Below, in pieces: positions 6,998 to 15,615 of a stretch of 27,362 nucleotides of DNA (the stretch's first letter is position 1; each line of letters starts with the position of its first letter). A model generated the notes under the pieces. That model did no database searches. It was not told the DNA's origin and saw only the letters and a program-made list of their open reading frames with translations. The stretch lies in contig QKGY01000379.1 of the NCBI GenBank assembly GCA_003250235.1, forward strand, positions 1 to 27,362. The letters are read 5' to 3'. Source of the stretch: Desulfuromonadaceae bacterium (GTDB lineage Bacteria; Desulfobacterota; Desulfuromonadia; Desulfuromonadales; SZUA-540). A program made the translations under genes and the position numbers.

Positions 6998-9900
6998 TTA
7001 TTCGAGGACGACCAACAGATCTCCCTGGTCAACCTGTTCACCCTCCTTGAACAGGATTTCCTTGATCTTTCCGTCGCGCTTGACCTTGACGTTGGTTTCC
7101 ATCTTCATCGCTTCGGTCGTCAGCAGGGTATCCCCCTCCTTGACCTCATCACCGACGCTGACCAGCAGCTTGAAAAGCTTACCGGGCATGGGTGCGCCGA
7201 CGTGCTTGCTCTCAGCCGGATCGGCCTTGATGTGACTAGCCTCATCGGTCTCGACCGATAGGTCTTTTACCGTCACCTGGCGCGGTTCGCCGTTGAGTTC
7301 AAAGTAGATGTTACGCGTTCCGTCAGGATGAACCCGGCCGAGGGCATTGAGTTTGACGATCAGGGTCTTGCCTGCCTCGATATCAATGGTCACTTCGTCT
7401 CCGACGTCCAGTCCGTAAAAGAACACAGGCGTCGGCATAAAAGAGGTATCACTGAACACCTGCCGGTGACGGTCGAACTCCTCAAAGACACCGGGATAAA
7501 GGACGGCGGAAAGCACATCGCGATCGCTGACCGGGTGTTCGAGCTTCTTCTCCAGATCTGCCTTTTTTGCTTTGAAATCGACCGGCTCAAGCAGCTCACC
7601 GGGACGGCAGGTCAGGGGCTGCTCTCCCTTGAGGATGACTTTCTGCAGTTCCTTGGGGAAACCGCCGTAAGGTTGGCCGATCATCCCTTTGAAGAAGTCG
7701 ATGACACCCTGCGGAAAAGCCAGTTCCTCGCCGCGCTCGAAAACATCCTTGGGCTGAAGGTTGTTCTGGACCATGAACATCGCCATGTCGCCGACAATCT
7801 TAGACGAAGGCGTCACCTTGACCAGGTCGCCGAACATGTCGTTGACTTTGCGGTACATCTCCTTGCATTCCTCCCAGCGATGACCAAGGCCCAAGCCCTC
7901 GACTTGCGGCTTGTAGTTGGAGTACTGACCGCCGGGGATTTCGTGGTAATAGACCTGGGCGGTACCGCTGCGCAGTTCCGACTCGAACGGAGCATAATAA
8001 GTGCGAACCGTTTCCCAGTAATTGGCCAGCTTCTGCAGCCCCTCCTGGTCCAGTTTCGGATCCCAGATTGTCCCGTGAAGCGTAGAGAGAAGCGCATTCA
8101 TATTCGGCTGGGCGGTCAGTCCCGAGACTGAAGAGAGCGCAGCATCGACGATATCGCAGCCGGCCTGAGCCGCCATCATCAGCATGGCGCCACCGTTGCT
8201 GGAGGTATCGTGGGTATGCAGGTGGATCGGTATGCCGATTTCGCTCTTGAGCGCCTTGATCAGCTTCTCGGCGGCAAAAGGCTTGAGAAGACCGGCCATG
8301 TCCTTGATCGCCAGGATATGGGCCCCCATCTTCTCGAGTTCCTTGGCCAGATCGACATAATATCTCAGTGGATACTTGTCGCGTTTGGGATCCAGGATGT
8401 CGCCGGTATAGCACATCGCCGCTTCGCAAACGGAGCCGGTGCGCTCACGAACCGCTTCCATCGCGACCCTCATTCCCTTGGTCCAGTTCAGCGAATCGAA
8501 GATACGGAAGACGTCGATACCGCTTTCCGCCGCCTTGACGGTAAACTCCTGAACAACGTTATCCGGATAGTTGGTGTAGCCGACGGCGTTGGAGCCGCGC
8601 AGCAGCATCTGGAACAGGATGTTCGGTACTTTCTTGCGCAGGCGATCGAGACGCTCCCAAGGGTCCTCGCGCAAAAAGCGCATCGACACGTCGAAGGTTG
8701 CCCCACCCCACATCTCCAGCGAGAACAATCCTCCGCCATAATGGGCGGTCGCCTCGGCGATGCGGTCGAGATCGAACGTACGGAACCGCGTCGCCATCAG
8801 AGACTGATGGGCGTCACGCATCGTGGTATCGGTGATCAGCAGCCGTTTCTGTTCCCGTGCCCACTTGGCAAGCCCCTCCGGTCCTTTCTCGCGCAAAATA
8901 TCGCGCGTTCCGCGCGGGTGTGCCTGTCCATAAGGAATCTCAGGCACCTCAGGCTCGCGCAGGTTCTTGAACTTCAGCGCCTTCTCCGGCTTGATGCCCG
9001 GATAACCGTTGACCGTCGTGTGACCGAGGAAAGAGAGGATCTTGTTGGCGCGATCCTTTTTGACCGGGAACTGAAAGACTTCCGGATGAGCATCCAGGAA
9101 GGAGGTGTCACACTCCCCTTTCAAGAAAACCGGATGCGTGATCACGCGCTCCAGAAAGCCGATGTTGGTCTTAACGCCACGGATGCGGAATTCCTGCAGG
9201 GCACGATGCATGGTTCGCGCCGCATCGTTGAAGGTCAGACCCCACGTTGAGATCTTAACCAGCAGGGAATCGTAATGCGGGGTAATCACCGCTCCGGCAT
9301 AACCGGCAGCGGCATCCAGGCGGACGCCAAAACCTGCGGCGGTACGATACGCCTTGATGGTCCCGAAATCAGGTGCGAAATTATTTATCGGATCCTCAGT
9401 GGTGATACGCGACTGGATGGCATAACCGCGAAGTTCAACGTCCTTCTGACTTTTAATATTGATTTCCGGATCGGAAAGCTTGTGCCCTTCGGCGATACGA
9501 ATCTGCGCTTGCACCAGATTGCGCATGGTCACCAGTTCGGTGACCGTATGTTCAACCTGAATGCGCGGATTAACTTCAATGAAGTAGAAATTACCCGCCT
9601 TGTCCATCAGAAATTCAATGGTACCGGCATTACGGTAGTCAACCGCACCGGCAATTTTCAGCGCATAGCCGCACAACTCATCGCGTTTCTTCTTGTCGAG
9701 ATAAAGCGAGGGAGCAATTTCGATGACCTTCTGGTGCCTGCGCTGAATCGAACAGTCGCGCTCATAGAAATGAACCAGATTGCCGTGGGCATCGCCAAGC
9801 ACCTGCACCTCGACGTGCTTTGGCTGCTCGATGTATTTCTCGAGGAAGATTGCGGCATTGCCAAAGGCGGCCTGGGCTTCGGAAGCCGCGCTCTTCATCC

Positions 9901-10453
9901 CTTCGAGCAGCTCTTTCTGATTGCGTGCGACCCGCATGCCACGACCACCGCCGCCGGCACTGGCCTTAATAATAATCGGATAACCGGCCTCTTTGGCAAA
10001 TATCAGCGATTCCTCCTCGGTAACGACGGGCTTCGGCGTACCGGGGACAACCGGCACTCCAGCGGCAACGGCCACTTCTCGGCCTGCCACCTTATCGCCA
10101 AGGCTCCGCATGATCTCAGGCGTCGGGCCAATGAAAGCAATGCCGGCACGTTCACAGGCTTCTGCAAATTCGGCATTTTCAGAAAGAAACCCATAACCGG
10201 GATGAATAGCATCCACATTCTTCTTGCGAGCCAGATCGATAATCTCGTCGATACTCAGGTACGCATCGATAGGCCCCTTCCCTTTCCCGATCAGGTAGGC
10301 CTCATCAGCCTTGTAACGATGAAGCGACAATCGGTCCTGTTCTGAATAGATCGCCACCGTATTGATGCCAAGCTCGGTACACGCGCGGAAAATACGTATG
10401 GCAATTTCGCCGCGATTCGCCGCCATGATCTTATTGAATTTCTTGACAGACAT
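6998..10453 (-). CDS. pyc: Pyruvate carboxylase, single-chain
   Basis: This biotin enzyme makes oxaloacetate from pyruvate, bicarbonate and ATP to fill the TCA cycle and feed gluconeogenesis. It has 1151 residues, the usual full length. The N-terminal biotin carboxylase (about 1-455) begins KIMAANRGEIAIRIFRAC and has the ATP-grasp loop KASAGGGGRGMR and EVNPRIQVEHT. The carboxyltransferase domain starts near residue 540 (ITDTTMRDAHQSLMATR) and has FRIFDSLNW and the metal-binding HLHTHDTS. The C-terminal biotinyl domain has AMKMET with the acceptor Lys at 1117. The ATG at 10453 has a strong GGAGGAG site. The gene stands alone, with a 333-bp AT-rich region upstream and a shared terminator downstream. 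All catalytic regions appear intact. Confidence 0.98.
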   Translation of the reverse strand: MSVKKFNKIMAANRGEIAIRIFRACTELGINTVAIYSEQDRLSLHRYKADEAYLIGKGKGPIDAYLSIDEIIDLARKKNVDAIHPGYGFLSENAEFAEACERAGIAFIGPTPEIMRSLGDKVAGREVAVAAGVPVVPGTPKPVVTEEESLIFAKEAGYPIIIKASAGGGGRGMRVARNQKELLEGMKSAASEAQAAFGNAAIFLEKYIEQPKHVEVQVLGDAHGNLVHFYERDCSIQRRHQKVIEIAPSLYLDKKKRDELCGYALKIAGAVDYRNAGTIEFLMDKAGNFYFIEVNPRIQVEHTVTELVTMRNLVQAQIRIAEGHKLSDPEINIKSQKDVELRGYAIQSRITTEDPINNFAPDFGTIKAYRTAAGFGVRLDAAAGYAGAVITPHYDSLLVKISTWGLTFNDAARTMHRALQEFRIRGVKTNIGFLERVITHPVFLKGECDTSFLDAHPEVFQFPVKKDRANKILSFLGHTTVNGYPGIKPEKALKFKNLREPEVPEIPYGQAHPRGTRDILREKGPEGLAKWAREQKRLLITDTTMRDAHQSLMATRFRTFDLDRIAEATAHYGGGLFSLEMWGGATFDVSMRFLREDPWERLDRLRKKVPNILFQMLLRGSNAVGYTNYPDNVVQEFTVKAAESGIDVFRIFDSLNWTKGMRVAMEAVRERTGSVCEAAMCYTGDILDPKRDKYPLRYYVDLAKELEKMGAHILAIKDMAGLLKPFAAEKLIKALKSEIGIPIHLHTHDTSSNGGAMLMMAAQAGCDIVDAALSSVSGLTAQPNMNALLSTLHGTIWDPKLDQEGLQKLANYWETVRTYYAPFESELRSGTAQVYYHEIPGGQYSNYKPQVEGLGLGHRWEECKEMYRKVNDMFGDLVKVTPSSKIVGDMAMFMVQNNLQPKDVFERGEELAFPQGVIDFFKGMIGQPYGGFPKELQKVILKGEQPLTCRPGELLEPVDFKAKKADLEKKLEHPVSDRDVLSAVLYPGVFEEFDRHRQVFSDTSFMPTPVFFYGLDVGDEVTIDIEAGKTLIVKLNALGRVHPDGTRNIYFELNGEPRQVTVKDLSVETDEASHIKADPAESKHVGAPMPGKLFKLLVSVGDEVKEGDTLLTTEAMKMETNVKVKRDGKIKEILFKEGEQVDQGDLLVVLE

Positions 10454-10786
10454 TCAGTCTCCTCCGGGAATTAGGGGCCATTTCTGCAATCAAAAAACAT
10501 TTATCAAAAATAAAACACCAACAGCTTAGCTAAAGTTTTAGTAAAAGTGATTTTTTTTACGTAAATTTAATTGCTTATAGCTCAATACACGATGACGCAC
10601 ATATAACCAAATAGGAGCATCAAATGTCAATATAAAATATTGTTCTATATTTTAACGCGTTGATTCTACAGCCGAATCACCACCTCATCTCACATCACAT
10701 CACAGATATCGCAATCATGCGATTGCCGATTTCAGCAATCCGATGATCGAGGCAAGAGCGGCGAGAATCGGCAAACGACCAAGAAA
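10454..10786. other. AT-rich, repeat-rich intergenic region upstream of pyc
   Basis: No open reading frame of note lies in these 333 bp between pyc and the slipin gene. The pyc-proximal two thirds are strongly AT-rich compared with the flanking genes. Short inverted repeats include CTAAA-GT-TTTAG (near 10530), CAATAT-AAA-ATATTG (about 10628-10642) and TGATTC-N7-GAATCA (10661-10679). TCACA is repeated three times in tandem (10690-10704). GCAATC/GATTGC/GCAATC (10711-10740) can form two alternative hairpins. The region probably holds the pyc promoter and control sites, and the 3' end of the NfeD-slipin transcript. No hairpin with a clean T-run was seen. Confidence 0.6.
10600..10630 (-). promoter_or_regulatory. 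pyc: Weak sigma-70-type promoter candidate for pyc
   Basis: TTGACA (10630-10625) is a perfect -35 match. The best -10 is TATATG (10605-10600) at a long 19-nt spacing, matching 4/6. The leader to the ATG at 10453 would be about 140 nt and AT-rich. In this base composition chance matches are common. Confidence 0.25.
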
Positions 10787-11554
10787 TTATTCTGTTTTGT
10801 CTTTTCCTGAGAGAAATGGCCGAATCAAGTCTATGGGGACAGGGAAAATGATGGTGGAATTCTTCTCGGTGGCCACCTCGGTGAGCGTCTGCAAAAAACG
10901 TAGCTGTAAAGCTGTTGGTTCGTGGCTCATAACCTGGGCGGCATCAGCCAGTTTCTGAGAGGCCTGGAATTCCCCCTCGGCATGGATGACTTTGGAGCGA
11001 CGTTCCCTCTCGGCCTCGGCCTGTCGTGCCATGGCTCTTTGCATCTCGGCCGGCAGATCGACATGCTTGATCTCGACATTGGAAACCTTCACCCCCCAAG
11101 GGTCTGTCTGGCGGTCGAGAATCTTCTGCAACTCCTGATTGATGCGGTCCCGGTGTGACAGCAGTTCGTCCAGTTCCGATTGTCCGAGGACACTGCGAAG
11201 TGAGGTCTGAGCGAGCTGACTCGTCGCATAAAGATAGTTTTCCACCTCGATCAACGCCTTTTCAGGAGAAATCACCCGAAAATAGAGAACCGCATTCACC
11301 TTGACGGAAACATTGTCACGAGTAATGACGTCCTGAGGGGGGACATCCATCGCCACTGTTCGCAGGCTGATCTTGACGATCCGGTCGACAAAAGGGATGA
11401 TCAGCCGCAGCCCTGGCCCCTTCACGGAGGAAAAACGTCCAAGCCTGAATACGACACCCCGCTCGTACTCCATCAACACCTGAATGGCATTGAAAAGGAT
11501 GAAAACGACCAAGGCCAAAACAACAACCCAACCAATCAATCCCACAGGAATCAT
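10787..11554 (-). CDS. Slipin / stomatin-like SPFH protein
   Basis: This is a membrane-anchored SPFH (stomatin/prohibitin) protein that forms oligomeric scaffolds in the inner membrane. It has 255 residues. One N-terminal hydrophobic segment (about 4-25, LIGWVVVLALVVFILFNA) is followed by the family signature YERGVVFRLGRFSSVKGPGL. The SPFH core contains VPPQDVITRDNVSV and VNAVLYFRV. A coiled-coil stretch rich in Ala, Glu and Arg (about 170-210, AMARQAEAERERR) follows, with a C-terminal TALQLRFLQTL. The ATG at 11554 has AGGAGG 5 nt upstream. It starts 27 nt after the NfeD stop. The NfeD-slipin pair is a widely conserved arrangement, in which the protease can cleave the stomatin C-terminus in the archaeal PH1510/PH1511 example. 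Confidence 0.93.
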   Translation of the reverse strand: MIPVGLIGWVVVLALVVFILFNAIQVLMEYERGVVFRLGRFSSVKGPGLRLIIPFVDRIVKISLRTVAMDVPPQDVITRDNVSVKVNAVLYFRVISPEKALIEVENYLYATSQLAQTSLRSVLGQSELDELLSHRDRINQELQKILDRQTDPWGVKVSNVEIKHVDLPAEMQRAMARQAEAERERRSKVIHAEGEFQASQKLADAAQVMSHEPTALQLRFLQTLTEVATEKNSTIIFPVPIDLIRPFLSGKDKTE

Positions 11555-11581
11555 GAAATCCTCCTCTATGTTCCACTGGTT

Positions 11582-12925
11582 CTATCCGGGGGAAGACGTT
11601 ACGTCCTTGTCTTGAACAACCTGTCTGACCGGCGATACGTCAACCCTCAGTGTACCTTCCACGCGGACCACGACAACCTCATCACCTTCTGCAATCGGTT
11701 CTGGGGAATAAGCATCCCAATATTCGCCATGAACGAAAACCCGTCCTTGAGGAGCAATGGCTGTCACGGCCTGGCCATGTTCACCGACCATACCCTCGAC
11801 GCCAGAAACGAATCGTTTTTTATGGGTACGGATGACAAAGAACAGGACCAAGGAAAAAAAACCGCTGCAGACCGCCACGGTCGCCGCGATGATAGCGCGG
11901 GATATCTGCATATAGGGTTCGGAACTTTCTATCAGCATTAAGGACCCCAGGGTCATGGAGACAATCCCGCCGATGGTCAGCATGCCATAGGAAATGACTT
12001 TGATTTCCAGAATAAACAGAATGAGTCCAAGCAGGATGAGCAGAACCCCGGCAAAATTCACCGGGAGGGTCTGAAAAGCGAACAGGGCCAGGAGAAGAGC
12101 GATAGCCCCCAAGGCCCCGGGAAGAATGACACCAGGCTGGGAGATTTCAAAGAAAATCCCCAGGATTCCCAGCATCATGAGCATATACGCCACATTCGGG
12201 TTGCTCAGAGTGGTTAGAATCTTCTGACGCCAGCTCATCTCAGCGACTTCAAGTCGAGCACCCAGAATATCGAGGGTTTTGGCAATCCCCGAGCGGGTAT
12301 ACATCTTACCGGTCAATCCCTTGAGGAGTTCCTCCTCGTCGGCCGCCACCAGATCGATCACTTTGAGCTGAAGGGCATCGGTCGCCGAGGTTGAAATGCT
12401 TTCCCGAACGATCTGCTCCGCCCATTCCGGATTGCGCGCCCTTTTCTGTGCAATGCTCCGAGCATAAGCCACAGCATCGGAAACGACCTTCTCCATCATG
12501 ACGGAATCAGGTTCTCCACCAGGCCCTACGGCGACCGGATGGGCCGCCCCGATGTTAGTACCGGGCGCCATAACGGCAAAATCTGCAGAGAGGGTGATCA
12601 GGGCCCCGGCAGAAGCAGCTCGCGCTCCGGAAGGATACACATACACAATGACAGGAATATCGGAGGCAAAAATGTCCTTGATAATATCGCGCATGGCGCT
12701 ATCTAAGCCACCGGGCGTATCGAGCTCCAGAATAAACGCTGCGTTACCGGCTTTGTTGGCAGAAGCAAGCTCGGAACCGACAAACCCTGCAACCGGGGGG
12801 TTGATTACGTCATCAACCCGGACCACACGCACGATTTTATCCTCCGAGTCAGCACCAACGGCGGGGTAACCCAGAAAAACAGTACCGGCCAATATCACCA
12901 GGAGCAACCGTATCCATTTCTTCAT
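11582..12925 (-). CDS. NfeD-family membrane serine protease (ClpP-like domain plus OB-fold)
   Basis: This is a 447-residue long-form NfeD protein. A signal sequence covers residues 1-25 (LLLVILAGTVFLGYPAVGA). The ClpP/SppA-like domain has LELDTPGGLDSAM, and the likely nucleophile is Ser106 in RAASAGALI. Lys146 (MEKVV) is a probable dyad partner by comparison with PH1510, where the spacing is similar. Four or five membrane segments occupy about residues 245-370. A C-terminal OB-fold NfeD domain covers about 375-440 (GMVGEHGQAV, VHGEYWDA, EGDEVVVV). No strong ribosome-binding site precedes the ATG at 12925. TTGACA at 12933-12954 could be a -35, but its best -10 would put the start of transcription almost on the ATG. 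The gene is first in the pair with slipin. Confidence 0.93.
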   Translation of the reverse strand: MKKWIRLLLVILAGTVFLGYPAVGADSEDKIVRVVRVDDVINPPVAGFVGSELASANKAGNAAFILELDTPGGLDSAMRDIIKDIFASDIPVIVYVYPSGARAASAGALITLSADFAVMAPGTNIGAAHPVAVGPGGEPDSVMMEKVVSDAVAYARSIAQKRARNPEWAEQIVRESISTSATDALQLKVIDLVAADEEELLKGLTGKMYTRSGIAKTLDILGARLEVAEMSWRQKILTTLSNPNVAYMLMMLGILGIFFEISQPGVILPGALGAIALLLALFAFQTLPVNFAGVLLILLGLILFILEIKVISYGMLTIGGIVSMTLGSLMLIESSEPYMQISRAIIAATVAVCSGFFSLVLFFVIRTHKKRFVSGVEGMVGEHGQAVTAIAPQGRVFVHGEYWDAYSPEPIAEGDEVVVVRVEGTLRVDVSPVRQVVQDKDVTSSPG

Positions 12926-13041
12926 ACCGAAAGCTTACCTTACACGGCAAACGCTGTCAAACCGCTGAAATTTAAACATTTTTCAAGGCTTAGATTCTTT
13001 TCATTCTTGCCCGACCTGAACGTTTATGCTAGGTTGATTTT

Positions 13042-13059
13042 GCGTCAACTGTTTGACGC
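13042..13059. promoter_or_regulatory. Inverted repeat in the divergent NfeD / regulator promoter region
   Basis: GCGTCAA (13042-13048) and TTGACGC (13053-13059) form a perfect 7-bp inverted repeat around a 4-nt centre. It lies 24 nt before the ATG of the sigma-54 regulator, in the 158-bp divergent gap. It may be an operator for a dimeric regulator or an mRNA hairpin. No T-run follows, so it is not a terminator. Confidence 0.4.
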
Positions 13060-13083
13060 TTTCTGCCCCACGTCGGAGCTACC

Positions 13084-14505
13084 ATGAAAAATCTTTCTCA
13101 GATTCTCATTATTGATGACGAAGCCAACAACCGAGAAGCTCTCAGTATGCTGCTGACCCACGCCGGATACGAAGTTGAATCGGCCGACTCGGGAGAAAAA
13201 GCCCTGGAGATAATGAAAAAGACTCCCTTCGAGATTGTTATCACCGATCTCTTTCTCCCCGGTGTCAGCGGCATCGACATCCTTAAAAAGGTTAAAGAGG
13301 ATTCTCCTTATACCAACGTGATTCTGATCACCGGAAATGCGTCAGCAGAAACGGCGGTCGAGGCGATGAAAGAAGGGGCATTCGACTACATCACCAAACC
13401 CTTCAATATCGAAAAACTGAAAGTACTGGTTGCCAAGGCGCTGGAAAAGAGCCAACTGGTGGCTGAAAACCTCTATCTGCGCCAACAGCTGCGCGGCAAA
13501 TATAAATTTGAGAACATCATCGGCAACAGTAACGCCATCCAGCAGGTTTTTTCCCGCATGGAGAGGATTGTCAACACAGATTCAACCATCCTGATTCTTG
13601 GCGAGTCCGGTACCGGCAAGGAACTCGTCGCCAGAGCCATCCATTTCAACGGAGCCCGCAAGGAGAAATCCTTTATCGCCATCAACTGTGGTGCCATTCC
13701 GGCGGAACTGCTTGAAAGCGAGCTCTTCGGTCATGTTCGCGGTTCGTTCACCGGAGCGGTTTCCGACAAACCGGGAAAATTCGAAGTGGCCAATTACGGC
13801 ACGATATTCCTCGATGAAATCGGAACCATGCCGATGCACCTGCAGATGAAACTCCTGAGGGTTCTTCAGGAGCAGGAAGTCGAGCGCGTGGGCAGCAGCA
13901 AGAAAATAAAACTCAATGTTCGAGTCATCTCCGCGACCAACGCCAATCTGGAAGATCAGGTCAAAAAAGGGCAATTCCGGGAAGATCTCTATTACCGGCT
14001 CAATGTCATCCCCATCCTGCTCCCCCCCCTGAGGGACCGCCAGGAGGACATCCCACTCCTGGCCCGCCATTTTCTTCAGAAAACCTGCCGGGAAATGAAG
14101 CGCTCGCTGATGTCCCTCTCCCCTGCTGCCATGCAGGCCCTGGAAAACTACGAATGGCCGGGGAACGTCAGAGAGATGGAAAACGTCATCGAGCGAACCG
14201 TAGCACTGACCGACGGTGATATTATCGAAAAGAGAGATCTGCCGCAGCATATTGGCGGCGGCGAGGATTCCGGCTCGTCAATGGCATTTCAGCCCCCCCC
14301 CATTCCCGAAGAAGGGGTCAATATGGTCATGTTCATCGAGGGGATAGAGCGTGGCATGATCCGCGAGGCTCTTGTTATGGGGAAGGGTGTCAAGGCCAAA
14401 GCTGCGGCCCTCCTGGGGATCAACCGGACTACGCTGGTAGAAAAAATGAAACGCTTAGACCTGGAAACGCCGGCCATATCCGGCAAGAAAACAGGTCGTC
14501 GCTGA
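13084..14505 (+). CDS. Sigma-54-dependent response regulator without adjacent kinase
   Basis: This is a 473-residue NtrC-family activator. The receiver has Asp55 (IVITDLFLPG) and YITKPFN. The AAA+ domain has Walker A GESGTGKE (173-180). The sigma-54 contact loop reads GSFTGA (220-225), with Ser in place of the usual Ala. Walker B lies in GTIFLDEIGTMP. The arginine-finger region is FREDLYYRLNVIPI. The C-terminal helix-turn-helix is KAKAAALLGINRTTLVEKM, preceded by an acidic, proline-rich linker (about 400-420). The start is ATG 13084 with GGAG 5 nt upstream. No kinase gene lies next to it, so its partner must be elsewhere; the receiver-kinase at 22795-23967 is one candidate. The layout resembles the long 'atypical' enhancer-binding regulators common in Desulfuromonadales. 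Confidence 0.95.
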   Translation: MKNLSQILIIDDEANNREALSMLLTHAGYEVESADSGEKALEIMKKTPFEIVITDLFLPGVSGIDILKKVKEDSPYTNVILITGNASAETAVEAMKEGAFDYITKPFNIEKLKVLVAKALEKSQLVAENLYLRQQLRGKYKFENIIGNSNAIQQVFSRMERIVNTDSTILILGESGTGKELVARAIHFNGARKEKSFIAINCGAIPAELLESELFGHVRGSFTGAVSDKPGKFEVANYGTIFLDEIGTMPMHLQMKLLRVLQEQEVERVGSSKKIKLNVRVISATNANLEDQVKKGQFREDLYYRLNVIPILLPPLRDRQEDIPLLARHFLQKTCREMKRSLMSLSPAAMQALENYEWPGNVREMENVIERTVALTDGDIIEKRDLPQHIGGGEDSGSSMAFQPPPIPEEGVNMVMFIEGIERGMIREALVMGKGVKAKAAALLGINRTTLVEKMKRLDLETPAISGKKTGRR

Positions 14506-14817
14506 CAAGTCTCTTTACAAAAACTCTCAACGATACCCTCCATATTTCTGGCAATGACCTCTCTACGATTCCCTCAGAATCTCATACGGTAAGAGGCTTG
14601 CGTACCTGGGTCCCTTCATCTCAATTAATTCAAAGACAAGATTCGGGCAGTGCTCGCAGAAATCCCTTCGTCTAGCGATCAATAATTATTATCCCAAGAG
14701 ATTTATCGTCAGTCTCTTGGAATTCAGAAAGAGGACGATGGAATCCGAATTCCGAGATCGGCTGTAGACACAGGCCCGCGTTACGAGATGTGTCATAGAA
14801 GGAGTATTGCAAAAAAA
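14506..14817. other. Gene-free gap with nested inverted repeats
   Basis: No gene is supported in these 312 bp between the convergent regulator and fetB genes. CCAAGAGA (14694-14701) pairs with TCTCTTGG (14713-14720) around 11 nt. GGAATTC (14719-14725) pairs with GAATTCC (14747-14753), sharing two bases with the first hairpin. Neither is followed by a T-run, so they are weak terminator candidates. The region may be the 3' ends of both transcripts or a gene remnant. Confidence 0.45.
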
Positions 14818-15615
14818 TCAGGATTCTTTAGGTGTTTCCAGAAGTTGATGAGCCGAGGAGAAATAAGACCGGTAGCCCCGGTGAACTATCAAAAAGGTCG
14901 TGATAGCCACAGCCCCTGTGATGGCACACATGATGGCAATCTGGTATCTGACAGCGACTACCGGTTCCGTTCCGGATAAAATCTGACCGGTCATCATGCC
15001 GGGAAGTGCCACAATTCCCATAGCCGCCATCGTATTGGTGGCCGGTATAAGAGCGGCTCTGAACGCGCTTCGGATGGCTTCAACAGAAGCCTGACGTGCC
15101 GTTGCGCCAAGACAAAGGGCTGTTTCAATTTCATCCCTTCTTTCCGCAATTTCCGATGAAAGCCTCTCGGCTGCCAGACTGGCTCCATTCATGGAATTAC
15201 CGATAATCATTCCCACAAGCGGGATCAGATAGCGGGGGTCATACCAGGGGGTGAAGCCAACCACAATGACACAAAAGAAAACGGAGACCACCCCGCACCC
15301 GAAAAAGATAGCTCCCCCAACAACCCGGTAAAATCCGGGCATTTTATGTTTGACCCTCCCTGCCAGAACCTGAACGGAAAAACCGGCCATGACCAGCAGA
15401 ATGAGTATGACGGGAATCGGGTTCTCAATAGCGAAAACCAGATGCAACACATACCCTACGGCCAAGAGCTGCACGATCATTCGCACAGAGGCCCAAAGAA
15501 ACTGCTTTTCGTTTCCTGCACGCTGAAAACGGGCTATCGCAAAAGTGAGCAGGATAAGGCTGTAGGCTAGAGCCAGGTCGGCGTAATCAAGGGGGATGAT
15601 ATGTTGGCTATTCAA
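14818..15615 (-). CDS. fetB: FetB-like (YbbM/UPF0014) ABC transporter permease
   Basis: This is the membrane part of an ABC exporter like FetAB, which lowers cellular iron and helps under oxidative stress in E. coli. With the TTG start at 15615 it has 265 residues, close to the 259 of E. coli FetB. AGGAGG (15627-15622) lies exactly 6 nt before this TTG, and the TTG overlaps the stop of the ATPase gene, so coupling is clear. Upstream in-frame codons to 15747 are shadow of the ATPase. Several hydrophobic segments and the family motif region GMIIGNSMNGASLAAERL are visible. LCLGATARQASVEAIRSAFRAALIPATN is typical of the coupling region, followed by ALPGMMTGQILSG. The metal specificity is not proven by sequence. 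Confidence 0.88.
   Translation of the reverse strand: MNSQHIIPLDYADLALAYSLILLTFAIARFQRAGNEKQFLWASVRMIVQLLAVGYVLHLVFAIENPIPVILILLVMAGFSVQVLAGRVKHKMPGFYRVVGGAIFFGCGVVSVFFCVIVVGFTPWYDPRYLIPLVGMIIGNSMNGASLAAERLSSEIAERRDEIETALCLGATARQASVEAIRSAFRAALIPATNTMAAMGIVALPGMMTGQILSGTEPVVAVRYQIAIMCAITGAVAITTFLIVHRGYRSYFSSAHQLLETPKES

Noticed and set aside
7328..10345. Plus-strand frames of 267, 346 and 356 codons opposite pyc
   Set aside because: They are antisense shadows of a clear pyruvate carboxylase, with no recognisable domains or start signals.
10690..10740. Short tandem TCACA and GCAATC repeats as CRISPR or an attachment site
   Set aside because: Units are 5-6 bp with no spacers of uniform length, no cas genes, and no integrase nearby.
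13582..14250. 222-codon minus-strand frame opposite the orphan regulator
   Set aside because: It is antisense to a well-supported AAA+ domain and has no recognisable features.
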